Shown here piece by piece: positions 1 to 8,020 of a DNA stretch of 64,000 nucleotides. A program made the translations under genes and the position numbers. Source of the stretch: Mycolicibacterium peregrinum (GTDB lineage: Bacteria; Actinomycetota; Actinomycetes; Mycobacteriales; Mycobacteriaceae); the NCBI RefSeq assembly GCF_001665785.1, contig NZ_LZSO01000028.1:124001-188000 (forward strand), given 5' to 3'. Position 1 is the first letter of the stretch; every line of letters starts with the position of its first letter. The notes under the pieces are model-generated. The model searched no databases and was not told the origin of the DNA. It was given only the letters and a program-made list of their open reading frames with translations.

Positions 1-1364
1 TGGCGATGATCGGCGCGGTCCAATGACCAGCGCGTGGCCTGAATCCCGGCCGATGCCAACGGTTCCGGGGGGAACGGCAGGGGCATGGACCTGACCATTT
101 CGAGCTCGGTGCGGGGAGTCGGGTTACCGGTGAACCGGTCGAGCATGACCTCCGCCGCGAAACGCGTTGCCGCCACACCGAGCCCGGTGAAACCGGCGGC
201 ATATCCGACGCGGTCGCCATAGGCGGAGCCGAAGAACGCGCAGAACCGCGTCGAGGTGTCGATCACACCGGCCCACCGGTGGCTGAAGCTGACGTCCTCC
301 AGTTGCGGGAACGTCGTGAAGAAGTGGCCGGCGAGGCGCCGATAAGTGGCGTCGCGGTCCTCGTACTGAGGCCGGATCCGTCCACCGAAGTGATAGATCG
401 CGTCATACCCGCCCCACAGGATGCGGTTGTCCTTGGACAACCGGTAGTAGTGGAACTGGTTCGACATGTCGCTGATGCCCTGCCGGTTGCTCCAACCGAT
501 TTCGGCCAGCTGGGAATCGGTCAGCGGTTCGGTCATCAACGCATAGTCGTAGACCGGCACGGTGTGGTAGCGGTAGCGCTTGAGCAGTGACGGAAAGCCG
601 TTCGTCGCCAAGATGACTCGGTCGGCACGCACAGACGCGCGTTCGGTGCGCACCGACAGTGACCCGCCGCGACGATCCTGATCGAGCCCGAGCACCTTGC
701 TGTACTCATAGATGTCCACGCCGAGTGCGCCTGCGGCACGGGCGAGTTCACTCACGAGCTTGGCGGGGTGGACCAGCGCGGCAGCGTCCTTCGACCACAC
801 CCCGGCCAGGTATGTGGGTGAGTTCACCTCGTCGCGGACGGCCCGCTGATCGAAGTACACCTGATCGGGCCGCAGCGCGGCGTCGGCCAGTTCAGCGGCC
901 TGGTACGGCTCCACCGCGACCGCGATCGACCCGGTCCGTTCGAAGTCGCAGTCCAGATCCAGCGCATCGACGGTCTTCTCGATGGCGTCGAGGTTCTCCA
1001 CGCCGAGCCGGTCGAGAACGTCGATCTCGTCGGGCCATCGGCTGCGGCCGTTCTCGACGCCGTGGGTGAGCGAGGACTCGACGAACCCGCCGTTGCGCCC
1101 CGATGCCGCCCAACCGATCGTCTGCCCTTCGACGACGGCGACCCGGATGCCGGGGTGCCGTTGCTTGGCCAGCAACGCCGACCACAGACCGGTGTACCCA
1201 CCGCCGACCACGACGAGGTCGTAGTGCGACGACGCGCTGGTCAGGACCGGGTAGTTGGGCTGATCCGGCATATCGTCGAGCCAGAACGGCTGCAACACGG
1301 TGTTGGCCAGTGAGTGATCAACGAGGCTCGCAGCAGGAGCGTTTCGTTCAAATGCGGTTTGCAC
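1..1364 (-). CDS. FAD-dependent oxidoreductase, glycine/D-amino-acid oxidase (DAO) family, 3' end cut by window edge
   Basis: The frame is open from a GTG at 1364 to the window edge, about 454 codons, so only a few C-terminal residues should be missing. The start has a GAGGAAG ribosome-binding site about 6 nt upstream. After about 45 residues comes the Rossmann dinucleotide-binding segment VVVGGGYTGL, then the second FAD motif around AASGRNGGF. Near the C-terminus GIQATRWSL resembles the end of amine/amino-acid oxidases such as PuuB. The family oxidises amines or amino acids with FAD and O2; the substrate cannot be told. It is probably cytosolic because no signal peptide is present. The gene just upstream on the same strand is a Nudix hydrolase, 54 bp away. 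Confidence 0.85.
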   Translation of the reverse strand, partial: MQTAFERNAPAASLVDHSLANTVLQPFWLDDMPDQPNYPVLTSASSHYDLVVVGGGYTGLWSALLAKQRHPGIRVAVVEGQTIGWAASGRNGGFVESSLTHGVENGRSRWPDEIDVLDRLGVENLDAIEKTVDALDLDCDFERTGSIAVAVEPYQAAELADAALRPDQVYFDQRAVRDEVNSPTYLAGVWSKDAAALVHPAKLVSELARAAGALGVDIYEYSKVLGLDQDRRGGSLSVRTERASVRADRVILATNGFPSLLKRYRYHTVPVYDYALMTEPLTDSQLAEIGWSNRQGISDMSNQFHYYRLSKDNRILWGGYDAIYHFGGRIRPQYEDRDATYRRLAGHFFTTFPQLEDVSFSHRWAGVIDTSTRFCAFFGSAYGDRVGYAAGFTGLGVAATRFAAEVMLDRFTGNPTPRTELEMVRSMPLPFPPEPLASAGIQATRWSLDRADHR

Positions 1365-1418
1365 GGGTTCTTCCTCGACGGTGATGTAACACCAGTAAGA
1401 AGGATTTCCCGCACTACC

Positions 1419-1943
1419 TCAACGGTGTTGACGTAAGCGCAGCAGCTGCGGGATCAACACCCGCGTGTCGGGCACGAACGGCCAGGCCGGATCGGCCAGG
1501 TGCGCGGCGAGTTCCGCATCGGTCCACCACCATCCGTCCACGATCTCTTCGGGTTGATGGCGGATGGGGCCGTCCCAGCGCGCCTCGAACGCATACAGGT
1601 GACAGCGCATGGGTTTTCCGGCCCATTGCCCGTCCCAGGCCGTCGAGGCCAACGCTGTCAGGGGTGGGCCGCTGATGCCGAGTTCCTCGGCCAGTTCGCG
1701 GGTTGCGGCTTGCATCGACGTCTCCCCCGGGTCGACGACCCCGCCGGCCAGGCAATCGTGCATCCCGGCGAACACCGCCTTGGTCATGGTGCGCCGGTGC
1801 ACGTAAATCCGGGTGCCGTCCGTCGAACGCACCAGCACACCGGCGCTTGCATGCCAGAGCCCCTCGGCGTACACACGTGAACGGGGCGCCGTGCCGTCCT
1901 CATTACCCTCGGCGTCATACACGTTGACGAGTTCGTCGGTCAC
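1419..1943 (-). CDS. Nudix hydrolase
   Basis: The 174-residue protein carries a complete Nudix box at residues 68-90: G68, E74, then R82-E83-L84 and E86-E87-L88-G89, fitting G-x5-E-x7-REUxEExGU. The glutamates bind Mg2+ for hydrolysis of a diphosphate linked to another moiety. The region around residues 25-52 (YAEGLWHASAG, then VHRR) fits the IDI/YfcD-like branch of the superfamily, but the substrate is not predictable. The start is GTG at 1943 with only a weak Shine-Dalgarno. A LuxR-type remnant ends 9 bp upstream, so the gene may once have been co-transcribed with a regulator. Confidence 0.85.
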   Translation of the reverse strand: MTDELVNVYDAEGNEDGTAPRSRVYAEGLWHASAGVLVRSTDGTRIYVHRRTMTKAVFAGMHDCLAGGVVDPGETSMQAATRELAEELGISGPPLTALASTAWDGQWAGKPMRCHLYAFEARWDGPIRHQPEEIVDGWWWTDAELAAHLADPAWPFVPDTRVLIPQLLRLRQHR

Positions 1944-1952
1944 CGCTTCACG

Positions 1953-2051
1953 CTAGCGGGCCGCCCGGTTGATGGCTTCCCGGCGGTTGGTCGCACCGAG
2001 TTTGCGGTAGATGGCGCGCTGGTGGGTCTTGAGTGTGTTCATTCGCGAATT
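1953..2051 (-). pseudogene. Remnant of a LuxR-family regulator (C-terminal HTH tail only)
   Basis: The last 32 codons of an open frame read RMNTLKTHQRAIYRKLGA and then a stretch ending NRAAR-stop. This matches the recognition helix and C-terminal helix of LuxR/FixJ HTH domains, whose usual form is SxNTVKTHxxxIYRKLG. Upstream of about 2051 the frame loses all resemblance to the family, so the N-terminal part of the HTH and any sensor domain are gone. It lies 9 bp upstream of the Nudix gene on the same strand. I read it as a decayed regulator gene rather than a functional peptide. Confidence 0.6.
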
Positions 2052-2234
2052 GTCGACGAGCATCTGGTGGCCCCTCGTCGACCATAACCCGCACTCGACT
2101 GCAATGCGGGTAACGGTTCGGAATTGACCCCAGGCTCGAATGCCAATCGATGAGTTAGTTTGTCTCACCCATTTCGGATGACCCGCGTCGGACTTGTCAC
2201 TGTATCCGCAGGTAGGACTGCGCGACGAAACCCG

Positions 2235-3515
2235 TTATACGGCCCACCAACTCGCGCCGTCAGAGATCACATCGATACCCACACCATCGGTCAATATGAA
2301 TTCGGCTGCGCCGTCGATCAACTGGCCCGCCGGAGCTCGCAGAGTCACGTCATCTCCCGAAATGTTCTTTAGCGTGTACCGCGCCGAGTTGTCCAGCGCC
2401 GTGGGCAGGCGTACCTCCGAAGCTCCCGCGGACAGAAAATGGACGTACTCGGCGTCCGCCGACGCGTCAAGCTCACCGTCCCCGGTCAATGTCGTGACCG
2501 CTCGTTGTGTCACCAGATTTGCCGACGTGTTACCCGCAATCCCGACGTTTCTCCCCTCGGCCCGAACCGCAGCCACGCTGTATCCGTTGTTGTCCCACTG
2601 GTTTCCGCATATCGCGACGTCGTCGACATACTGCGCATCCACGGCGTAGCTCCAGGCGGCACCCTCATCGGTGTTGGCGATGTAGTTACCGGTGACGTTG
2701 AACCCTCTGGTCCGATGCTCGGCGTCGACCGAATAGATCCCGATGGCGGGATACTCACCGGGTGCACCTTTGCCACCGTTGGTGATGTTGTTGCCGACGA
2801 TTGCGATCTGTTCGTCATCGGAGTCCAGCCATGACGGCATGGTGAAGACGATGGCCTCTTTACGGGCGCCCTCACAGATGTTGCCGATGATGGTCAGCTG
2901 CTTGTTGCCGCGCAGCTCGATGTTGTTCTGCGGCGCCCCGTTCAGGTGATTGGCGAGGATGCGCACTGGGCCCGCCTCGATCGACAGGTTGGGCCCCGTC
3001 GAGCCGATGTTGTTGTTCACGATCCACGAGTCGTAGAACCGGTAGGTGGTGTGGATGCCGTAGCCCGTGCTCTGTTCTATGAAGTTGTCGTCGATCCAGT
3101 TCAGCAAGCCCTCGGTGTTGGCGTTGAGCCGCATCCCGTAGTCGGTCCACCCCATGACCCAGCAGTGCCTGATATAGCTCTTGTCGAGATCGACGTCGAA
3201 TCCCGGTGCACCCTTGTGGTTCGCGTCGATCTTCAGATTTTCGATCCGGCTCTCGATCCAGTGCCCGCTGATCGGTGGCACATTGGCCGTCATACGCAAC
3301 CGAGCGGCCCGCTCACCGTCGCCGAGCAGGCATATCTGAGCAAAGCCATCTGCACCGTTGCCGATGGAGTCCGACAGTGCATATACCCCGGCCGGGAAGA
3401 AAACGGTGCCACCGCCGGCATCGACGGCCTGCCGAATGGCCGCCATGACCGCCGCATGGTCGTCGGTTCGTCCATCCCCGGTGGCCCCGTACGACGTCAC
3501 ATCGATCACAGACAT
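2235..3515 (-). CDS. Right-handed beta-helix protein, pectate-lyase-3 type
   Basis: From ATG at 3515 (MSVIDVTSYGA) the product is 426 residues. An in-frame ATG at 3551 would add 12 residues but has no ribosome-binding site. The N-terminus VTSYGATGDGRTDDHAA with GGGTVFFPAGVY is the hallmark of Pectate_lyase_3/GH55-type beta-helices. Residues about 75-330 are rich in NN, GN and IVGN turns, as expected for stacked helix coils. The last 65 residues (YTLKNISGDDVTL, then SDGASWWAV) resemble the C-terminal module of phage tail or spike proteins. No signal peptide or anchor is visible. Possible roles are polysaccharide lyase, epimerase or binding; the neighbouring BcsA/BcsB-like operon makes a polysaccharide substrate attractive but unproven. 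Confidence 0.75.
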   Translation of the reverse strand: MSVIDVTSYGATGDGRTDDHAAVMAAIRQAVDAGGGTVFFPAGVYALSDSIGNGADGFAQICLLGDGERAARLRMTANVPPISGHWIESRIENLKIDANHKGAPGFDVDLDKSYIRHCWVMGWTDYGMRLNANTEGLLNWIDDNFIEQSTGYGIHTTYRFYDSWIVNNNIGSTGPNLSIEAGPVRILANHLNGAPQNNIELRGNKQLTIIGNICEGARKEAIVFTMPSWLDSDDEQIAIVGNNITNGGKGAPGEYPAIGIYSVDAEHRTRGFNVTGNYIANTDEGAAWSYAVDAQYVDDVAICGNQWDNNGYSVAAVRAEGRNVGIAGNTSANLVTQRAVTTLTGDGELDASADAEYVHFLSAGASEVRLPTALDNSARYTLKNISGDDVTLRAPAGQLIDGAAEFILTDGVGIDVISDGASWWAV

Positions 3516-3635
3516 GGTTCCCAATCTATTGCCGATGTCGGCCGTTTCCATCGGCTATCCGGCCAGATCCGCCGAGCATCGGTGAAAAGATGGAGTGTGC
3601 CCACCAAATGCGGATCACCAACCAGGGGACGTCAG

Positions 3636-4829
3636 ATGGTTCGAGTCGCGGTATTGCTGTCAGTTGCTCTCGCCGTCGTCACCGCCTGCGGGGGCTCATC
3701 GAACCAGGCGGAGACCGAGCGTCCCGACGACGCCGGTCACGTCCTGTCCCAGGCGCCGCTGGACAACGTCGTTCCGGCATTGCAGGCAGCAAGTGCGGAG
3801 GCGAAGGTGATCACCTACGCGTCGCGTAACGGTGTGAACGACGCGGTCTCACACGTGACCGGGACCGTATTCGTGCCGAAGGGCGATGTGCCCGAGGATG
3901 GCTTTCCGATTGTGGCGCTGGGTCACCGGACCGCTGGCACTTCCGCGGATTGCGCGCCATCGCTGTCGCCGGATCTGCGGAGCGAGGCGTCGACAGTGGA
4001 GGCGCTGCTGAAGGCCGGCTACGTGGTCGCCGTCCCCGACTACCAAGGCCTGGGAAAGCCGTCCCAGCCTGACGAATATGACTTCCACCCGTATCTGGAC
4101 TCGACCACGGCCGGTTACAACATGATCGATGCGGTGCGGGCCGCACGAACCATGGTGCCCAACACATCCACCTCATGGGCTGCCCTGGGTGCCAGGGAGG
4201 GCGGTCAGGCCTCGTGGGCCGCAAATGAACTCATCGACAACTACGGTTACGACCTCAATCTCGTCGCCACCGCTTCCTTGGCGCCGATGGCGAACATCGA
4301 CGTGCTCGTAGACGGTGCCACGGCCGGCACACTCAACACCGAACAGAAACTGGCCTACATCGCCTACCTGGCAGCACTGAAGGATCAGTACTACTACGAC
4401 TTCGAGCTCGACGACTACCGCCGGGGCGCCGCGCAAGAGAATTGGGATGCCCTGCTCGGCTGCAGTGACATTCCGCAACGAAGGTCGCTGGCCGACAAGC
4501 TGAGCGCCGATGATCTGCGTCCCGCCGATCCTGAGGCAGTGAAGACGTTGCGGGGCTACCTCCAGAAGACCAACCTGCCGCAAGGCCCGACCGCGGCACC
4601 GATGTACGTCATCTATGCCGGTCAGGACGCAGTGGTCCCCGCCGCCTCGACGGAACGGGCGCTCACCGCGGCCTGCAAGATGGGCGACGGTATCCAGATA
4701 GCCTTTTGGCCCGACAAGCCCCGCGAAGCGGTCGAACCCGCGGCAGCCGTGGGATGGCTCAACGATCGGATGAAATCGGTTCCGGCAGCCAACGACTGCC
4801 CGGCGTTCCTTGCTGCCCATCCGGGCTGA
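3636..4829 (+). CDS. Secretory-lipase-fold alpha/beta hydrolase lipoprotein, catalytic residues apparently lost
   Basis: The ATG at 3636 starts a 397-residue protein with a lipoprotein signal; the lipobox VTAC places the lipidated Cys at residue 18. The open frame continues far upstream, but that part overlaps the beta-helix gene and does not look like protein. GHRTAGTSADCAPSLSPDL, DYQGLG and the C-terminal GQDAVVP segment place it in the LIP secretory-lipase family (PF03583-like). The nucleophile elbow, normally GxSxGG, reads GAREGG with Arg187. The catalytic acid D331 is kept. The His motif, normally near DKGHG, reads DKPRE with Arg363. Membrane-anchored and probably not a hydrolase; a binding role is possible. 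It is transcribed divergently from the beta-helix gene. Confidence 0.8.
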   Translation: MVRVAVLLSVALAVVTACGGSSNQAETERPDDAGHVLSQAPLDNVVPALQAASAEAKVITYASRNGVNDAVSHVTGTVFVPKGDVPEDGFPIVALGHRTAGTSADCAPSLSPDLRSEASTVEALLKAGYVVAVPDYQGLGKPSQPDEYDFHPYLDSTTAGYNMIDAVRAARTMVPNTSTSWAALGAREGGQASWAANELIDNYGYDLNLVATASLAPMANIDVLVDGATAGTLNTEQKLAYIAYLAALKDQYYYDFELDDYRRGAAQENWDALLGCSDIPQRRSLADKLSADDLRPADPEAVKTLRGYLQKTNLPQGPTAAPMYVIYAGQDAVVPAASTERALTAACKMGDGIQIAFWPDKPREAVEPAAAVGWLNDRMKSVPAANDCPAFLAAHPG

Positions 4830-4841
4830 TCCACTGCGTGG

Positions 4842-6530
4842 CTAACGCCCGGGAACCTGCTCGTTCACCCGGTAAAGCCGCCAATCCGGCTGGCCGTCAC
4901 CGTCATTGGGGATCTCCAACTCGAGCGTCGCGACCTCGGCACCGGTGTCGTACAGGGTCGGGTAGCGCACGTTGAGCGCATCGGAGGTGCCTCGGCCCGT
5001 CGCAGGCACCGCCAGCAGATACTTCACGCCGTTGGCGGTCGGATCATTGAGCAGCTCGGTGAAGTCCGGGTCCGACGGGATCACGAAAACCCGCGGTCGG
5101 CTCGACGCCGCCAGAATGCCGAACCCGTACACGGTATCGGTGATCACCGAGCTGTCCGGCAGATCGAGATTCTCCAGGTACTGGGCGATCTTGCGCTCCG
5201 TCCCGAACGTCCGGGCGATCTGATGCTCGATGGCCTTGCGCTCGGTCACGTTGTACGGGTCCGGATTCAGCACAGCGCCGAGTCCGTATTCCTGCGGCGC
5301 GAACTTCGGTTCGGCCATCCCGAGCATCGTCACCGGGATGCCGACGGCGACCGTCGCGGCGACGGCGATGTAGGGCGCGGCGGACCTGGGTCTGGGCACC
5401 GGTTCGGCGGTCTGGACCGGTGCATATCTACCCCGCCGCGTGGGTGTCCTGAAGACGCCGTCCGGAACGCCGAGCATCGCCATGGTTACGCACAGCGGTA
5501 TCGCGATGATGAAGAAACGCAGGAACGGGAACGTCGATCCCGAGGCGTAGCTGTACGACTGGAATGCCAACACCGCACCGAACAACGCCAGGGGGACGAT
5601 CAACATCTGCCAGTTCGGGCGTCCCCACCGCTGCATCACCGCCCACAACGCCAGCGGCAACATGGTCGGTGCCAGCAACATGATGCACATCGCGGCGAAG
5701 ATCAGGCCGTCGAACAGATTCGGGGCCGTCTGCCCGGATTGCTCGAGAATCGCCGTGTTGCCGTACTGCGACGTGAACTGTGCGAAGGCCTCACCGGTGA
5801 TCAGCCAGCCGGCGGCCGCCCAGCCCAAAAACGCCAGAAAACCGGGACCCGCGACGATCAACATGTCCAGAATCGCGCGCCGCAATCGGGGCGGCGGTTT
5901 GGCCCGAAGATATGTCGTGATGCCGACCAGGAATCCGGCTGCCGCCACACAGGCCGCCGCGTCGTAGCGGGTCAGGTAGGCCAGCCCCATCGCGATACCG
6001 CCCGCCGCGACGAGGTGATGCACGTCGTCGTCGACCATCCACAAGATGAGCCGCCGCACGGCCCAGGTCATGAAGAAGATGAACGGAGCTTCGCTCATAC
6101 CGTTGGATCCGTAGAAGATGATCATCGGGTTGAGAGCGAACAGCAGGGTCAGCGTTACCGAATATGCCCGGGGCAGACCGCGATCGATGCCCATACTGAG
6201 CATCTGGACTGCGGCACCGGCCATGAAGGTCGCCGACATGATCGTGCCGGCGAACGCCTTGCCTGCGATATCGGGCCACACCGCGCCCAGCGCGACCGCC
6301 GGGATCTGCACCATGGCGGCCACCGGGGTGAAGATGAACCCGAGGGCAGCCAGGTGCGGATCACGACTGAACAGCACCGACTGGGTGGCCACCACACGTG
6401 ACAGCGTGTCGCCCATGATGAACCCGTGCTGGACCTGCAGCCAGTGTCCGACCGCAAGGTAGACGAAGAGCATGGCGAAGAAGATCGTCAGCTTCAGTCT
6501 GAAATCCGACCGTCCGGCCGCCGCTGACAT
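4842..6530 (-). CDS. Polytopic membrane protein, GT-C (GT39/ArnT-like) glycosyltransferase
   Basis: The 562-residue product has about ten hydrophobic segments over residues 10-410 and a soluble C-terminal part (about 420-562). An acidic motif after the first segment (GDTLSR) and NPMIIFYGSNGMSEAPF are typical of GT-C enzymes that use polyprenyl-phosphate sugars on the outer face of the membrane. The start overlaps the stop of the upstream GT2 gene as TGATG (ATG at 6530; a GTG at 6533 is also possible). It is the last gene of the leftward operon that begins with the BcsB-like gene. Donor and acceptor are unknown; it could decorate the polysaccharide made by the GT2. Confidence 0.75.
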   Translation of the reverse strand: MSAAAGRSDFRLKLTIFFAMLFVYLAVGHWLQVQHGFIMGDTLSRVVATQSVLFSRDPHLAALGFIFTPVAAMVQIPAVALGAVWPDIAGKAFAGTIMSATFMAGAAVQMLSMGIDRGLPRAYSVTLTLLFALNPMIIFYGSNGMSEAPFIFFMTWAVRRLILWMVDDDVHHLVAAGGIAMGLAYLTRYDAAACVAAAGFLVGITTYLRAKPPPRLRRAILDMLIVAGPGFLAFLGWAAAGWLITGEAFAQFTSQYGNTAILEQSGQTAPNLFDGLIFAAMCIMLLAPTMLPLALWAVMQRWGRPNWQMLIVPLALFGAVLAFQSYSYASGSTFPFLRFFIIAIPLCVTMAMLGVPDGVFRTPTRRGRYAPVQTAEPVPRPRSAAPYIAVAATVAVGIPVTMLGMAEPKFAPQEYGLGAVLNPDPYNVTERKAIEHQIARTFGTERKIAQYLENLDLPDSSVITDTVYGFGILAASSRPRVFVIPSDPDFTELLNDPTANGVKYLLAVPATGRGTSDALNVRYPTLYDTGAEVATLELEIPNDGDGQPDWRLYRVNEQVPGR

Positions 6531-8020
6531 CACGTCGAGGCCATCTGCTCGTGGGCAGCCTTGTCCTCAGGACGCTCCGCCAACCCGTGAAAGGTCTTCT
6601 CCCAGAACGACGGCTGCCGGATCATCTGGTAGGCACCCTTGGCCGCCGCGATGCTCATCATCAGCCAGAACAGCGGCACGCTCAGCGCGGCGAGCAGCAA
6701 ATCAGATCGATCGTCCTCGCGCAGGGCGATCATGTTCATGTACATCACGGTGAAGTTGCCGATGATCATGGCGAACAGCGCCGGGAAGTAGATCAGCGCA
6801 GGGAACACCGAGCCGACGACAGCCGGCTGCCCCAGGAACCACAACACGGTGATGAACCAGAACAGTAGGTTGAGCACCGCGATGATGGGGGTACCGGCCA
6901 GCACCAGGTTGAACCGGATGAACGAGCGCAGTCCCAACGTGCGGTACAGCTTCACCGGCTCACGGGTGTGTACCAGCCAGGTCTGCAGATAGCCTTTGTA
7001 CCACCGGGAGCGCTGGCGGATCCAGTTGATCGCGTCACTGTTGGCCTCTTCCAGCGTGTACGAGTCGATCACCGCGGTGTGATAGCCGTGCGAGGCGATG
7101 CGCAGGCCGAGGTCCGCATCTTCGGTGACGTTGAACGGATCCCACGCGCCGATTCTCTGCAGGATGTCACGGCGAAGGTGATTGGAGGTGCCGCCCAAGG
7201 GGATCGGCGAGGTGCTCACCATCATGCCGGGCAGCAGATAGCCGAACCACAGCGCGTACTCGGCGGTGAACCACGCTGTCAGCAGATTCTGATGGCCGTT
7301 GTGGTACACCAACTTGGCTTGGACGCATGCCACGTCGTCGGGCAGGTCACGGAAGGCCGCCACCACACGACGCAGCTGCAGCGGCTCGGGCAGATCCTCC
7401 GCATCGAAGATCGTGACGATGTCGCCGGTGGCGAAGTGCAGACCGTAGTTGCACGCCTTGGGTTTGGTGCGGGGCTCGGCCGGGGGCACCAAAAGGATGG
7501 TGATGACGTCGGATTCACCGCAGGCCTTCGCCGCGTCGATCGTGATCTGGTCGTCGGCTTCGAGTAGCAGCAGCACCTGGAGGCGGTCTCTTGGGTACTC
7601 CAACGCATCCATCGCCGCGATGAGGTCGGCGACCACTTCCGGCTCGTTGTAGGCCGGCACCAGAATCGTGTAAGGCGGCAGGTCCTCGTCGGGAATTGCG
7701 CGCGCCACGTCGTCGGGAATCACGATCGGCCGCGATGCCAACCCGCGCTTAAAGATCAGCACCCGGTCACCGAGCGTCAAAAGATATGCCAGTGTGCACA
7801 ACCCGATGAGTGTCACGGTGGTCTGCAGGGGCCGCCAGATGCCGAAGGCGATCACAATCGCCAGCAGGCTCCACAGCACCGGCTTCTGCCAGCCGGTCAG
7901 CGGTTTGGACGCCGAATGTATGGGATCGTCTTCGCGCAAACCGTTGATCGCCCGGTCGAGCGCATAATCGCGCTGCTCGGCCGTGACGGTCTCGGGGTCG
8001 AATGTGCCGTCGAACGTCAT
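6530..8020 (-). CDS. BcsA-like processive family-2 glycosyltransferase (no PilZ domain)
   Basis: This 496-residue membrane enzyme has two N-terminal membrane helices (about 45-90), a GT2 catalytic domain (about 110-350) and about four C-terminal helices. The motifs of cellulose/hyaluronan/chitin-type synthases are all present: VPAYNE (121-126), EADD (154-157), DAED (206-209), the TED base motif (299-301) and QRSRW (336-340). It polymerises a sugar nucleotide into a beta-linked polysaccharide and probably extrudes it. Unlike enterobacterial BcsA (about 870 residues), it ends soon after the membrane helices and has no PilZ domain, so direct c-di-GMP control is unlikely. Its ATG overlaps the preceding stop by 4 bp, and a BcsB-like gene lies two genes upstream. 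Confidence 0.88.
   Translation of the reverse strand: MTFDGTFDPETVTAEQRDYALDRAINGLREDDPIHSASKPLTGWQKPVLWSLLAIVIAFGIWRPLQTTVTLIGLCTLAYLLTLGDRVLIFKRGLASRPIVIPDDVARAIPDEDLPPYTILVPAYNEPEVVADLIAAMDALEYPRDRLQVLLLLEADDQITIDAAKACGESDVITILLVPPAEPRTKPKACNYGLHFATGDIVTIFDAEDLPEPLQLRRVVAAFRDLPDDVACVQAKLVYHNGHQNLLTAWFTAEYALWFGYLLPGMMVSTSPIPLGGTSNHLRRDILQRIGAWDPFNVTEDADLGLRIASHGYHTAVIDSYTLEEANSDAINWIRQRSRWYKGYLQTWLVHTREPVKLYRTLGLRSFIRFNLVLAGTPIIAVLNLLFWFITVLWFLGQPAVVGSVFPALIYFPALFAMIIGNFTVMYMNMIALREDDRSDLLLAALSVPLFWLMMSIAAAKGAYQMIRQPSFWEKTFHGLAERPEDKAAHEQMAST

Noticed and set aside
2946..3635. 230-codon in-frame extension upstream of the lipase-like lipoprotein
   Set aside because: It overlaps the beta-helix gene on the other strand, has no family match and would bury the clear signal peptide and lipobox.
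5223..6401. 392-codon plus-strand frame
   Set aside because: Antisense to the GT-C-like gene, rich in Arg/His/Gln with no domain.
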